Shown one piece after another: positions 1-6,947 of a stretch of DNA of 40,623 nt. The notes beneath the pieces were generated by a model, which made no database searches, was not told the DNA's origin, and worked only from the letters and a program-made list of their open reading frames with translations. The stretch comes from a virus. Every line of letters begins with the position of its first letter. Position 1 is the first letter of the stretch. The translations under genes and the position numbers were made by a program. The stretch spans positions 1-40,623 of the IMG/VR virus record IMGVR_UViG_3300027712_000951, one strand, 5' to 3'.

Positions 1-204
1 TTTGACGACCTAGATGCTTGGCTCAATCACTGCCGTTTCAATCTTCTTCCATTCAACAAAAGTGACCTATATCGGTCTACCAACTATCGTCGGTTCCAAC
101 AAGAGCAAGAGTATCTTGAACGCAAGGCACGTCGTGAAAGCGAAGGCCGTGCAGAACCAGTTAAGAACAATAACTGGAATCGTGATCGTCAACAACAACG
201 ATAA
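1..204 (+). CDS. 3' end of an unknown phage gene (partial)
   Basis: An open frame runs from the first base of the window to a TAA at 202-204, giving 67 codons with no start in view. The visible tail begins FDDLDAWLNHCRFNLLPF and becomes strongly charged, with many Arg, Glu, Gln and Lys, then ends in a Gln/Arg-rich run (DRQQQR). It is preferred over the overlapping 65-residue frame starting at base 14 because its stop overlaps the next start codon (TAATG), which is typical of translationally coupled phage genes, and because its composition looks protein-like. I do not recognise the family. The basic, probably disordered C-terminus would suit a nucleic-acid-binding or virion protein, but that is only a guess. 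Confidence 0.6.
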   Translation, partial: FDDLDAWLNHCRFNLLPFNKSDLYRSTNYRRFQQEQEYLERKARRESEGRAEPVKNNNWNRDRQQQR

Positions 205-1373
205 TGCGTAAACTATTTTATATGGGGCTTGAGCCATATAAGGCTCGCTATACTCTACAGTTACAAGACTGGAACGAATCTGTGTTTAAACGCAGGGGTA
301 TTGATTATATCATTGTACCCGGTGAGACACTTAGCAACGATCAAGCCATTGTAACTGGACAGGTGTTAGATGCACACGGGCGAACATACTTTGGTATGTC
401 GCAGCTGATGAATCTAGTTAAGATGATGAAGGCTGGAGAATGTTCCAATGAAGATGTTATCTACTTTGAAGATATGTTTCAGCCAGGCATTGAGTCTCTA
501 CCCTATATTCTTCAACAAATCGACGCATCTTCCCGGCCTAGGATTTATGTTCGCTGTCTTGCTCAGTCCATCGATCCTGACGATTTTGTTCATGTATGGG
601 GCATGTCTAAGTGGATGGGTCATTATGAAAAAATGCTTGACTCGTTTGTAGACGGTGTTCTGGCCACAAATGAGGAAATGGTAATGCACATGAAGATTGC
701 AGGTTGGCAGGCACCAATCTATAATATTTCAGGATTGGCATTTGGCAAGGCAGAAGTGCAGAGTCGTGTTACTCATATTAAACCGTTTGCAGATCGTAAA
801 TTTCGTGTAGTCTTTTCTGCACGTTGGGATCAAGAAAAGCAACCTGATTTCTACATGGATTTAGCAGAACGTGTTAAAGAAAAGAGTCCATTGATCGAGT
901 TTGCTGTATGTAGCGGCAGTAAATTAAAATCTAATAATGATAGTTATATGGCACGTACTAGAGATTTGCAAGATCGAGATATATTAACAATTTACGAAGA
1001 TTTAGAAAAAAATGATTACTACGATATCGTTAATGATAGTCGTGTTGTGTTTAATTGCGCCCTTCAAGATTGGGTTTCCAACACAGTCAGCGAAGCAGAT
1101 AGTCTTGGGTGTAATGTTCTATACCCTGCTTATAGGTCTTTCCCTGAAACTTTTTCTAATGACCATACACGTTTATATATTCCCTGGAGTATAGAAGATG
1201 CAGAAGCAAAATTGATTCCGTTATTGCATAACCCAAGTCCTAACTTGGGTAAGATTAGTGATTACAATGACGGGACAATTGATCGTGTAATTGATATTAT
1301 GCAAGGGCACGGCGAATCTATGTTGCGTATGAGTACAGACTATCGAAAGCATACTCGTGAGTCAAAGTATTAA
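204..1373 (+). CDS. GT-B fold glycosyltransferase (family 1/4-like)
   Basis: This 389-residue protein probably transfers a sugar from a nucleotide-sugar donor to a host surface glycan, a virion protein or modified DNA; the acceptor cannot be read from sequence. A C-terminal Rossmann-like half is visible around residues 195-345: FRVVFSARWDQEKQPDFYMDL resembles the first strand-helix of GT-B C-domains, and VSEADSLGCNVLYPAYRSFPE matches the E-x(n)-G-C-x-V/P segment that contacts the donor. The N-terminal half is less conserved. The ATG at 204 overlaps the upstream stop by one base and the gene overlaps the GTG start of the downstream epimerase by 17 bases, so these genes are very likely co-transcribed. 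Pairing with a GalE-type epimerase fits donor supply plus transfer. The family is confident; the donor and acceptor are unknown. Confidence 0.75.
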   Translation: MRKLFYMGLEPYKARYTLQLQDWNESVFKRRGIDYIIVPGETLSNDQAIVTGQVLDAHGRTYFGMSQLMNLVKMMKAGECSNEDVIYFEDMFQPGIESLPYILQQIDASSRPRIYVRCLAQSIDPDDFVHVWGMSKWMGHYEKMLDSFVDGVLATNEEMVMHMKIAGWQAPIYNISGLAFGKAEVQSRVTHIKPFADRKFRVVFSARWDQEKQPDFYMDLAERVKEKSPLIEFAVCSGSKLKSNNDSYMARTRDLQDRDILTIYEDLEKNDYYDIVNDSRVVFNCALQDWVSNTVSEADSLGCNVLYPAYRSFPETFSNDHTRLYIPWSIEDAEAKLIPLLHNPSPNLGKISDYNDGTIDRVIDIMQGHGESMLRMSTDYRKHTRESKY

Positions 1374-2355
1374 GACTGTTATTATTACAGGTGCGATGGG
1401 CTTTATCGGTAGTCATACCGCCAAGGCCTTTCGCCGTGCTGGATATCGTGTAATCGGTATTGACCGAGAAATGACTATTCCATCTGCTGCTCATTTCTTA
1501 GATGAATTGATCGTTGACGACTTTGTAAATATTACTGCAACAGTTGCCAAGATAAACAATGTAGATGCAATTATACATATTGCAGGTACAAGCCTTGTGG
1601 GTCCTAGTATTGCAGATCCTGGCGAATATTATAGAAACAATACAGCCAAGACGAATCAAATGTTAGATGATCTTGCTCTGGCAGGCTGGACTGGAACTTT
1701 GATTTTCAGCAGTAGTGCAGCCGTATATGGCAATGACTACGTGCGTCGTTGGGTAGAAACTGATCGTATAAATCCAATTAGCCCATATGGACATAGTAAG
1801 GCCATGTGTGAGCAGATCATACGAGATCATACTCATGCATATGGACATCGTAGTATTGCATTGAGGTATTTTAATGCATGTGGTTGTGATCCAGATGGAG
1901 AATTGGGCAATGTTTGGGACGATACCCATTTGGTTCCAAGGGTTGTTCAGAATATGCTCAAGGACCAAACAGTTGTGATCAACGGTGGAAACTTCAAAAC
2001 CGAGGACGGAACCTGTGTAAGAGACTATGTTCACGTATCTGATATTGCAGATGCTCACGTTCGAGCAGTGGAATTATGTAGTAAGTCGCTTGACAAAAGT
2101 GAATTTAGAGTGTATAATATTGGAACAGGGACGGGAATTAGTAATCTTGAAATAGTACTATCGCTTGAAATGGCAACTGATCAAACAGTTAAATATAGTA
2201 TTGGTCCAAGAAGATCTGGTGACCCTGATGAATTGGTAGCTGATCCTGCTAGATTTAAAGCAGACACAGGATGGGAACCAAAGCATAGTCATTTGGCAAA
2301 TATAGCATTTACTACATTTAATTGGTCTAAACAGTTTAAAGAAAGCACATCATGA
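1357..2355 (+). CDS. galE: NAD-dependent UDP-glucose 4-epimerase-like (GalE) protein
   Basis: A 332-residue extended SDR enzyme, close to the roughly 338 residues usual for GalE. It likely interconverts UDP-glucose and UDP-galactose, or the N-acetyl forms. The NAD-binding motif TGAMGFIGSH is at residues 11-20. The catalytic Ser-Tyr-Lys set is intact: FSSSAAVYG (Ser120) and SPYGHSK (Tyr144, Lys148). RYFNACG, GTCVRDYVHVSDIADAH and the YNIGTGTG segment are also characteristic of GalE. The start is a GTG inside the upstream gene; there is no clear Shine-Dalgarno sequence, so translation is probably coupled. The TGA stop overlaps the ATG of the protease gene (ATGA). It forms a surface-sugar module with the upstream glycosyltransferase. 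A related 4-epimerase with another substrate is possible. Confidence 0.88.
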   Translation: MSQSIKTVIITGAMGFIGSHTAKAFRRAGYRVIGIDREMTIPSAAHFLDELIVDDFVNITATVAKINNVDAIIHIAGTSLVGPSIADPGEYYRNNTAKTNQMLDDLALAGWTGTLIFSSSAAVYGNDYVRRWVETDRINPISPYGHSKAMCEQIIRDHTHAYGHRSIALRYFNACGCDPDGELGNVWDDTHLVPRVVQNMLKDQTVVINGGNFKTEDGTCVRDYVHVSDIADAHVRAVELCSKSLDKSEFRVYNIGTGTGISNLEIVLSLEMATDQTVKYSIGPRRSGDPDELVADPARFKADTGWEPKHSHLANIAFTTFNWSKQFKESTS

Positions 2356-4343
2356 AATTTAAATTACTTGCAACCTGCTTGGCAACACTGTCATTCTGTG
2401 CTGCTGCACAAAATGTCACACCGTGGCAAACTACGGAATATTACCGTAGTCGTACCTTGGATCCAATCAAGGCCGCTAGTGCATATTCAAGAGGGTACAC
2501 CGGTGTTGGTAGCACAATTGCCATCCTGGATACTGGTATTGACTTGAATTCCGTAGAATTTAAAGATCGTATCGTGCTCACAAAAGACTTTTCTGGAAGC
2601 GCATCTGTTCAGGACACATACGGACACGGTACTCACGTAGCAGGTATTGCTGCTGCTGCCAACAACGGAGTTGGCATGGAAGGTGTAGCATTTGGTGCCA
2701 ATTTGATGATTGGCAAAACTAGTGCCGGTTCCATTGTATTTTTCAACAACTATATCACTGCATTGGATTGGGCATCTACCAATGGTGCCACAGTTGCCAA
2801 CATTTCTGCAGGTATGACAATCCCAACTACTATTAATCCTACATTGATAGCCCCTGGAATTTATACCACAACGCTAACCAACACTGGAAAATTTAGTACC
2901 ACTATTACTCCAGAGCAGATTGCTAGTGCAATGAAAAATGACATAGTATTAGTTGTTGCTGCCGGAAATGACGGAAAACCTTTTCCAACTGCTCCGGGAC
3001 AATTTGCCACTGCGGTTGATAGCACCGGTAAATTGATTCTCGGTGGCCGTATGCTTATTGCAGGTAATTGGAATTCACAAAGCAATCAACTTGGTGCAGG
3101 TAACAACGGTGCTGGCACGTTATGCATGGTTGCAGTCAAAAATGTTTGCCAGGACAAATACAAGACTTCTGATTTCTACATCATGGCACCAGGTATGGGA
3201 ATTTACTCCACTGTGCCAAAGACTGTAAACTCATCTGGTTATACCAACATGAGTGGTACGTCAATGGCTGCTCCTGCTGTGTCTGGTGGTGTTGCAATTA
3301 TCCATCAAATGTGGCCACAAATGACCGGTGCAAACATTGTCCAGTTGCTGTTGGTCACTGCTAACAAAAACTTGCCTGGATATAAGGTTGAAATTATGGG
3401 CCAAGGTCTAATGGACTTGGACAAGGCAACTCAACCAGTTGGTGCAATTGGTATTCCTACTACAGGCAAACTGACCAGCTTGAGCAATGCTGCTCCAGTA
3501 TTGATTACTGGTGGGACCGCCAGCACATCCAAACTTGCCAGCTTCATGGTTGTGGATTCATTTGAACGTGACTTTTACTCAGAAGGTAAAAATCTTACCA
3601 CAGTAAATACTTCTGCACCGTTCAATCTTGGACAGACTGCAATGAATTACACTAGCAAGAATGGATACACTCAGTTCAATAACTATTCTGGTGTTAGTCA
3701 CGCAGCGGCAGGTAATATTGAAGTTAATGCATATCACGAAGATCAACAAAATTCCGGTCTTGGCTTGATTGAAGTATCTTACAACAAGAAAACGTCTGTT
3801 GGAGATGTAAAGTTTACCGTGGGTACTGTTACAGAGAACAATGCCTGGCTGGGTAACACTGTGGCCAATAGTGCGTCAAATCTAAGCACCACGTATATCG
3901 CAGGTGTTGGTTTTGGTAAAGAGTTTAACTCTGGTACTACTGTGTCAGCTAATGTTATGCATGGTATGACCTACACCAAATCTAGTGGGGATTTAATTAA
4001 GAGTATTGATGCTGTAATGAGCTACAGCTGGAATTTAAGTTTGGAACAAAAACTCAATGATAACCATACTGTTGGTGTTATGCTGTATCAACCAGTAAGC
4101 GTGTATGATGCACAGGCTAATGTAAACATTCCAATTGGGTTAGATGCTGATTACAATGTAGTTAACACTGATCGAATTAACTTGGCTGCTACTGTGAAAG
4201 AAATGCGTACAGGCATGTATTACAAGTTTACCAACCAAGGTGCAACCAATGCATTGGCTTTTGTTGAAACACGAATGAACTACCAAGGACAAGCAGGTGT
4301 CAATGACACTGTAATTGGTGTAACACTAGCACATCGCTTCTAA
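2352..4343 (+). CDS. Secreted S8 (subtilisin-like) serine protease with C-terminal barrel-like domain
   Basis: This 663-residue protein has three visible parts. (1) Residues 1-19 (MKFKLLATCLATLSFCAAA) are a classic Sec signal peptide with an Ala-rich cleavage site. (2) Residues about 40-360 are a peptidase S8 domain with the full triad: Asp60 in AILDTGIDL, His92 in GHGTHVAGIAAA and Ser304 in SGTSMAAPAVSG, with the oxyanion Asn206 in AAGNDG. (3) Residues about 380-663 are beta-strand-rich and end VIGVTLAHRF; the terminal Phe with alternating hydrophobic residues matches the outer-membrane beta-barrel C-terminal signature, and the roughly 280-residue length suits an autotransporter barrel. The layout matches S8 autotransporters of Gram-negative bacteria. 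The ATG overlaps the galE stop by four bases, so it belongs to that operon. A palindromic terminator follows. A protease is certain; surface display is inferred. Confidence 0.88.
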   Translation: MKFKLLATCLATLSFCAAAQNVTPWQTTEYYRSRTLDPIKAASAYSRGYTGVGSTIAILDTGIDLNSVEFKDRIVLTKDFSGSASVQDTYGHGTHVAGIAAAANNGVGMEGVAFGANLMIGKTSAGSIVFFNNYITALDWASTNGATVANISAGMTIPTTINPTLIAPGIYTTTLTNTGKFSTTITPEQIASAMKNDIVLVVAAGNDGKPFPTAPGQFATAVDSTGKLILGGRMLIAGNWNSQSNQLGAGNNGAGTLCMVAVKNVCQDKYKTSDFYIMAPGMGIYSTVPKTVNSSGYTNMSGTSMAAPAVSGGVAIIHQMWPQMTGANIVQLLLVTANKNLPGYKVEIMGQGLMDLDKATQPVGAIGIPTTGKLTSLSNAAPVLITGGTASTSKLASFMVVDSFERDFYSEGKNLTTVNTSAPFNLGQTAMNYTSKNGYTQFNNYSGVSHAAAGNIEVNAYHEDQQNSGLGLIEVSYNKKTSVGDVKFTVGTVTENNAWLGNTVANSASNLSTTYIAGVGFGKEFNSGTTVSANVMHGMTYTKSSGDLIKSIDAVMSYSWNLSLEQKLNDNHTVGVMLYQPVSVYDAQANVNIPIGLDADYNVVNTDRINLAATVKEMRTGMYYKFTNQGATNALAFVETRMNYQGQAGVNDTVIGVTLAHRF

Positions 4344-4356
4344 CAGCGTGAACAAA

Positions 4357-4382
4357 AATAACTGCCTGATCAGGCAGTTATT
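4357..4382. terminator. Perfect 26-bp palindrome, likely terminator of the subtilase operon
   Basis: A perfect palindrome centred between 4369 and 4370, containing ACTGCCTGATCAGGCAGT, starts 13 bases after the subtilase stop. It can form a GC-core hairpin with an AT-rich base. The T-tract on the plus strand is short (TTATTCAC), while A-rich sequence precedes the stem, so the element could act on both strands. It sits directly upstream of a new promoter, which supports a boundary between transcription units. Confidence 0.65.
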
Positions 4383-4394
4383 CACATACAAGCC

Positions 4395-4423
4395 TTGACA
4401 AACTGTCAGGCGGCATTTATAAT
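4395..4423 (+). promoter_or_regulatory. Perfect-consensus sigma70 promoter
   Basis: TTGACA at 4395-4400 and TATAAT at 4418-4423 are separated by exactly 17 bases, so both hexamers match the bacterial sigma70 consensus fully. The predicted start, near 4430, leaves a leader of about ten bases before the ATG at 4441, containing AAGG as the only ribosome-binding sequence. The -35 box lies inside a small inverted repeat, TGACA-AAC-TGTCA. Its -35 region shares CTTGACAAACTG with the promoter at 11758. This implies early transcription by host RNA polymerase. Confidence 0.85.
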
Positions 4424-4440
4424 ATTATATAAGGCCAATA

Positions 4441-4905
4441 ATGAAATCACTTTCTAAATTATTTCTAAATACACTGGACCGTCTTGGTCGCAAACGTGTA
4501 GTAATGGACAGACAAAATGACGAACCCTATCTTGAACGATACTATCTTTTTCTCAAAGATAGAAAAAATTTCCCCTTCAATATCTTTATTCATAAGTTTC
4601 TTAAATCAGATCCCGATGATGTGCATGATCACCCATGGCCTTATGCTACGTTGATTCTTAAGGGTGGATATTGGGAATGGGTTCCAGTATTTGCTGATGG
4701 TAAGAAGGTTAGCGAAGTTGCAAGATGGAGAGGTCCTGGACACTTCCGTATTAGTAAACCAACCAGTTATCATCGCATTGAATTACAAGAAGGTGTTACT
4801 CCCTGGACATTGTTCATGCCCGGTCCACAAAAGAGAGAGTGGGGATTTCTTGTCAAGAATCAGTGGATACATAATGACGAGTATTTAAAGAAAAGAGCAC
4901 AATGA
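4441..4905 (+). CDS. Cupin-fold protein, function unknown
   Basis: This 154-residue soluble protein has the features of a single-domain cupin. A metal-binding His pair lies in VHDHPWPYATLILKGGYWEW (His62, His64), matching cupin motif 1. A second-motif His is in KPTSYHRIEL (His111). No signal peptide or membrane segment is visible. Cupins include sugar isomerases and epimerases, dioxygenases and ligand-binding proteins, so the reaction cannot be assigned. The gene has its own strong promoter immediately upstream. It ends at 4905, directly abutting the stop codon of the opposite-strand homing endonuclease. Metal-binding cupin architecture is well supported; the substrate is unknown. Confidence 0.72.
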   Translation: MKSLSKLFLNTLDRLGRKRVVMDRQNDEPYLERYYLFLKDRKNFPFNIFIHKFLKSDPDDVHDHPWPYATLILKGGYWEWVPVFADGKKVSEVARWRGPGHFRISKPTSYHRIELQEGVTPWTLFMPGPQKREWGFLVKNQWIHNDEYLKKRAQ

Positions 4906-5652
4906 TTACGGTTTGTGTTTACAGTTATTACCGTGATATTTTGCAAAGTGAGGTTTTCCGGTCGAGACTTGACAATAAACACATGTCACACATATTTTAT
5001 TTGGATTAATCGTTCCGTTTTTACGCCTTGTTTCTATTCCTTGCTTAATACTTTCCAGAGTAGTTGCGTTTAATGTTCCATTTGCTCGTTTAGTTGCTAA
5101 TTGTTTTTCTATAACTTCAGTAGTTGTTATGTTCAATGTTCCGTTAAGTTTCTTGGTCGCTAACTGTTTAGCTATGCTTTCCGGCCTTGACAAATGATTA
5201 TTCCTGGATTTCTTTGTCAAAATTCCTTGCTTAATACTTTCCGGGGTAGTTGGGTTTAATGTTCCATTTGCTCGTTTAGTTGCTAATTGTTTTTCTATAA
5301 TAACAGGGTTACTTGCTTCATTATTATTTTTAATACGAGTTTTCTGAATTTGCTGTGCTATAATAGGTGGCATTGCTCCTCCGCTACCGTTTTCTATTCG
5401 TAAGTTAGCCCAATCATTGCTATTAACAATATCCCAAATGTTACTGTAATAAACTCCCCAATAACCAAGCTCTTCTTTAGTTTGGCATTCTCGTATAATT
5501 TCTGTAACAATATTAGGCCCGTGTTTGGCTAAATGTATTCTCCAATACTTGCCTGATCCTAAATACTTAAATGGATTCTTTCCTTTAGTTTGGCAAAGAT
5601 ACTTCAACCCTGTTGTGGTATGTGTCTTAACCATGAGATAATAAATAGACAT
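4906..5652 (-). CDS. Free-standing GIY-YIG-like homing endonuclease with repeated DNA-binding module
   Basis: A 248-residue protein if it starts at the ATG at 5652; an upstream in-frame start at 5712 would add 20 residues that do not look conserved. AGGA lies about ten bases before the chosen start. The N-terminus (MSIYYLMVKTHTTTGLKYL, then KYLGSGKYWRIHLAKHG and YYSNIWDIVNSNDWANL) matches phage GIY-YIG-like homing endonucleases. Five repeats of about 20 residues follow (pattern I-x-KQLATKRANGTLN-x-TT-x-ES), resembling nuclease-associated modular DNA-binding motifs. A C-terminal Cys/His cluster (CVTCVYC ... H ... H ... C) looks like a zinc finger. No intron is seen, so it is free-standing. It is on the minus strand among plus-strand genes, as expected for a mobile insertion. 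Its stop abuts the cupin stop. Confidence 0.8.
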   Translation of the reverse strand: MSIYYLMVKTHTTTGLKYLCQTKGKNPFKYLGSGKYWRIHLAKHGPNIVTEIIRECQTKEELGYWGVYYSNIWDIVNSNDWANLRIENGSGGAMPPIIAQQIQKTRIKNNNEASNPVIIEKQLATKRANGTLNPTTPESIKQGILTKKSRNNHLSRPESIAKQLATKKLNGTLNITTTEVIEKQLATKRANGTLNATTLESIKQGIETRRKNGTINPNKICVTCVYCQVSTGKPHFAKYHGNNCKHKP

Positions 5653-5731
5653 GCTGATAGTTCCTATAAAACTGTTAGAGCTGGTGGATATTTCGAGTAT
5701 CGCGACCGGCACTTTTATTTATCCTTATATG

Positions 5732-5760
5732 TTGACTTCTATTCAGAAGTGTTATATTAT
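5732..5760 (+). promoter_or_regulatory. Sigma70-type promoter before mazG, with inverted repeat in the spacer
   Basis: TTGACT (5732-5737) and TATTAT (5755-5760) with a 17-base spacer each match five of six consensus positions. An inverted repeat ACTTCT-ATTC-AGAAGT (5735-5750) fills most of the spacer. A 15-base palindrome, GTTATATTATATAAC (5751-5765), overlaps the -10 region. Either could be an operator. The downstream leader carries a good ribosome-binding site, AAGGAAAACT, before the ATG at 5783. Confidence 0.6.
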
Positions 5761-5782
5761 ATAACATCTATTAAGGAAAACT

Positions 5783-6058
5783 ATGAACAAAGACACTGAG
5801 ATTTTATTAATTTTATCCGAAGAATGCGCGGAAGTAATTCAAGCGGTTAGCAAAGTAAGTCGATTTGGCATTGACAATGTTAAACCTGGTAAACCAAAAA
5901 CCAATCGTGAACACCTAGAAGAAGAAATTGGTGATCTGTTGGCAATGGTTGACATCATGGTAGAGTTTAGTGTAATATCGTTAGATAACTTAGAAGTTGC
6001 AAAACGTGCTAAGATTGAAAAATTAAAGAAATGGTCAAACATATATGAGCAAGATTAA
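5783..6058 (+). CDS. mazG: MazG-like nucleotide pyrophosphohydrolase
   Basis: A 91-residue single-domain all-alpha NTP-PPase. The signature metal-binding pattern is present: EECAE at residues 13-17 and E48-I-G-D51 (EEx2E ... Ex2D). These enzymes hydrolyse NTPs or dNTPs to the monophosphate and pyrophosphate. In aquatic phages the short MazG is common and is thought to tune nucleotide or alarmone pools during infection, although the substrate varies. The gene has a strong ribosome-binding site and its own promoter candidate. Its last 14 bases overlap the start of queE, so the two are translationally linked. The length fits single-domain phage MazG rather than the two-domain bacterial enzyme. 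dUTPase-like or HisE-like relatives are less likely. Confidence 0.85.
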   Translation: MNKDTEILLILSEECAEVIQAVSKVSRFGIDNVKPGKPKTNREHLEEEIGDLLAMVDIMVEFSVISLDNLEVAKRAKIEKLKKWSNIYEQD

Positions 6059-6917
6059 AATCGCAGAATTGTTTTATTCGTTGCAAGGAGAGGGAAAATA
6101 TATGGGAGCACCTAGCGTGTTCCTTAGAACGTTCGGCTGCAACTTTAAATGTGGGGGCTTCGGTATGCCTCGTGGCGAACTCAGCAAGGAAGCAAATGAA
6201 GTAGCAGTTATGAATGCAATGCATCCATTTACCAAATACGAAGAACTGCCATTGGTCAGTACAGGTTGCGATAGTTATGCCAGCTGGCATCGAGACTTTA
6301 AAAATCTCAGCCCTATGATTACTAGTGATGCTATTGTAGAACGCATTATGGAAATTCTCCCGCAAGATCATTGGCGAGATGAACATCTTGTTATTACAGG
6401 AGGCGAGCCCTTGCTAGGTTGGCAACGTGCTTTTCCGGACCTGTTGGATCATCCCAAGATGGCAGCACTGAAAGAGATTACATTTGAAACAAATGGTACT
6501 CAAAAATTAGATCCAGAGTTTAAAACATATCTACGCAAGTGGGGTACTGGGCTCGATGAACACGGTTTTGGTTACCCACGTGAAGTTACATTTAGTGTTA
6601 GTGCCAAACTTCCTTGCTCAGGTGAAAAGTGGGATGATGCTATCAAACCAGAAATCGTTTGTGAGTATGAACAAGTTGGCACAACATATTTGAAGTTTGT
6701 CATTGCTACAGAGCAAGACTTTGCCGACGCAGAATGTGCCATTGCGGCATATCGTCGAGCAGGATTTAAGGGTCATGTTTATCTAATGCCAGTTGGCGGT
6801 GTAGAAAGTGTCTACGCAATGAACAATAAGAATGTGGCCGTGCTGGCAATGAAACATGGATTGAGATATAGTGATCGACTTCAAATACCTCTTTTTCGCA
6901 ACGCATGGGGCACTTAA
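6045..6917 (+). CDS. queE: 7-carboxy-7-deazaguanine synthase (QueE), radical SAM enzyme with unusual cysteine spacing
   Basis: A 290-residue radical SAM protein. QueE converts 6-carboxy-tetrahydropterin to 7-carboxy-7-deazaguanine, a step to preQ0 used for tRNA queuosine and, in several phages, for 7-deazaguanine DNA modification. Family marks: IAELFYSLQGEGKYMGAPSVFLR (residues 6-28), the Fe-S segment FGCNFKC (Cys32, Cys36), and the SAM-binding HLVITGGEPLLGW and ITFETNGTQ segments. The standard third Cys of CX3CX2C is absent: GGFGMPRG follows Cys36, and the segment STGCDSYASW, which resembles the usual C-D-T/S-x-Y, appears only at Cys75. The apparent motif is therefore C-x3-C-x38-C. It overlaps mazG by 14 bases and precedes metK, which makes its cofactor. 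queC, queD and folE are not in this window. Confidence 0.87.
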   Translation: MSKIKIAELFYSLQGEGKYMGAPSVFLRTFGCNFKCGGFGMPRGELSKEANEVAVMNAMHPFTKYEELPLVSTGCDSYASWHRDFKNLSPMITSDAIVERIMEILPQDHWRDEHLVITGGEPLLGWQRAFPDLLDHPKMAALKEITFETNGTQKLDPEFKTYLRKWGTGLDEHGFGYPREVTFSVSAKLPCSGEKWDDAIKPEIVCEYEQVGTTYLKFVIATEQDFADAECAIAAYRRAGFKGHVYLMPVGGVESVYAMNNKNVAVLAMKHGLRYSDRLQIPLFRNAWGT

Positions 6918-6947
6918 TGCCAACAAAAAATTTTAAAAAGGATTAAA

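Noticed and set aside
14-211. 65-residue frame at the left edge
   Set aside because: It is out of frame with the open reading frame running from base 1 to 204, whose stop overlaps the next start and whose composition looks like protein.
5653-5712. Upstream start for the homing endonuclease
   Set aside because: The extra 20 residues are not like the family N-terminus, which begins at MSIYYLM.
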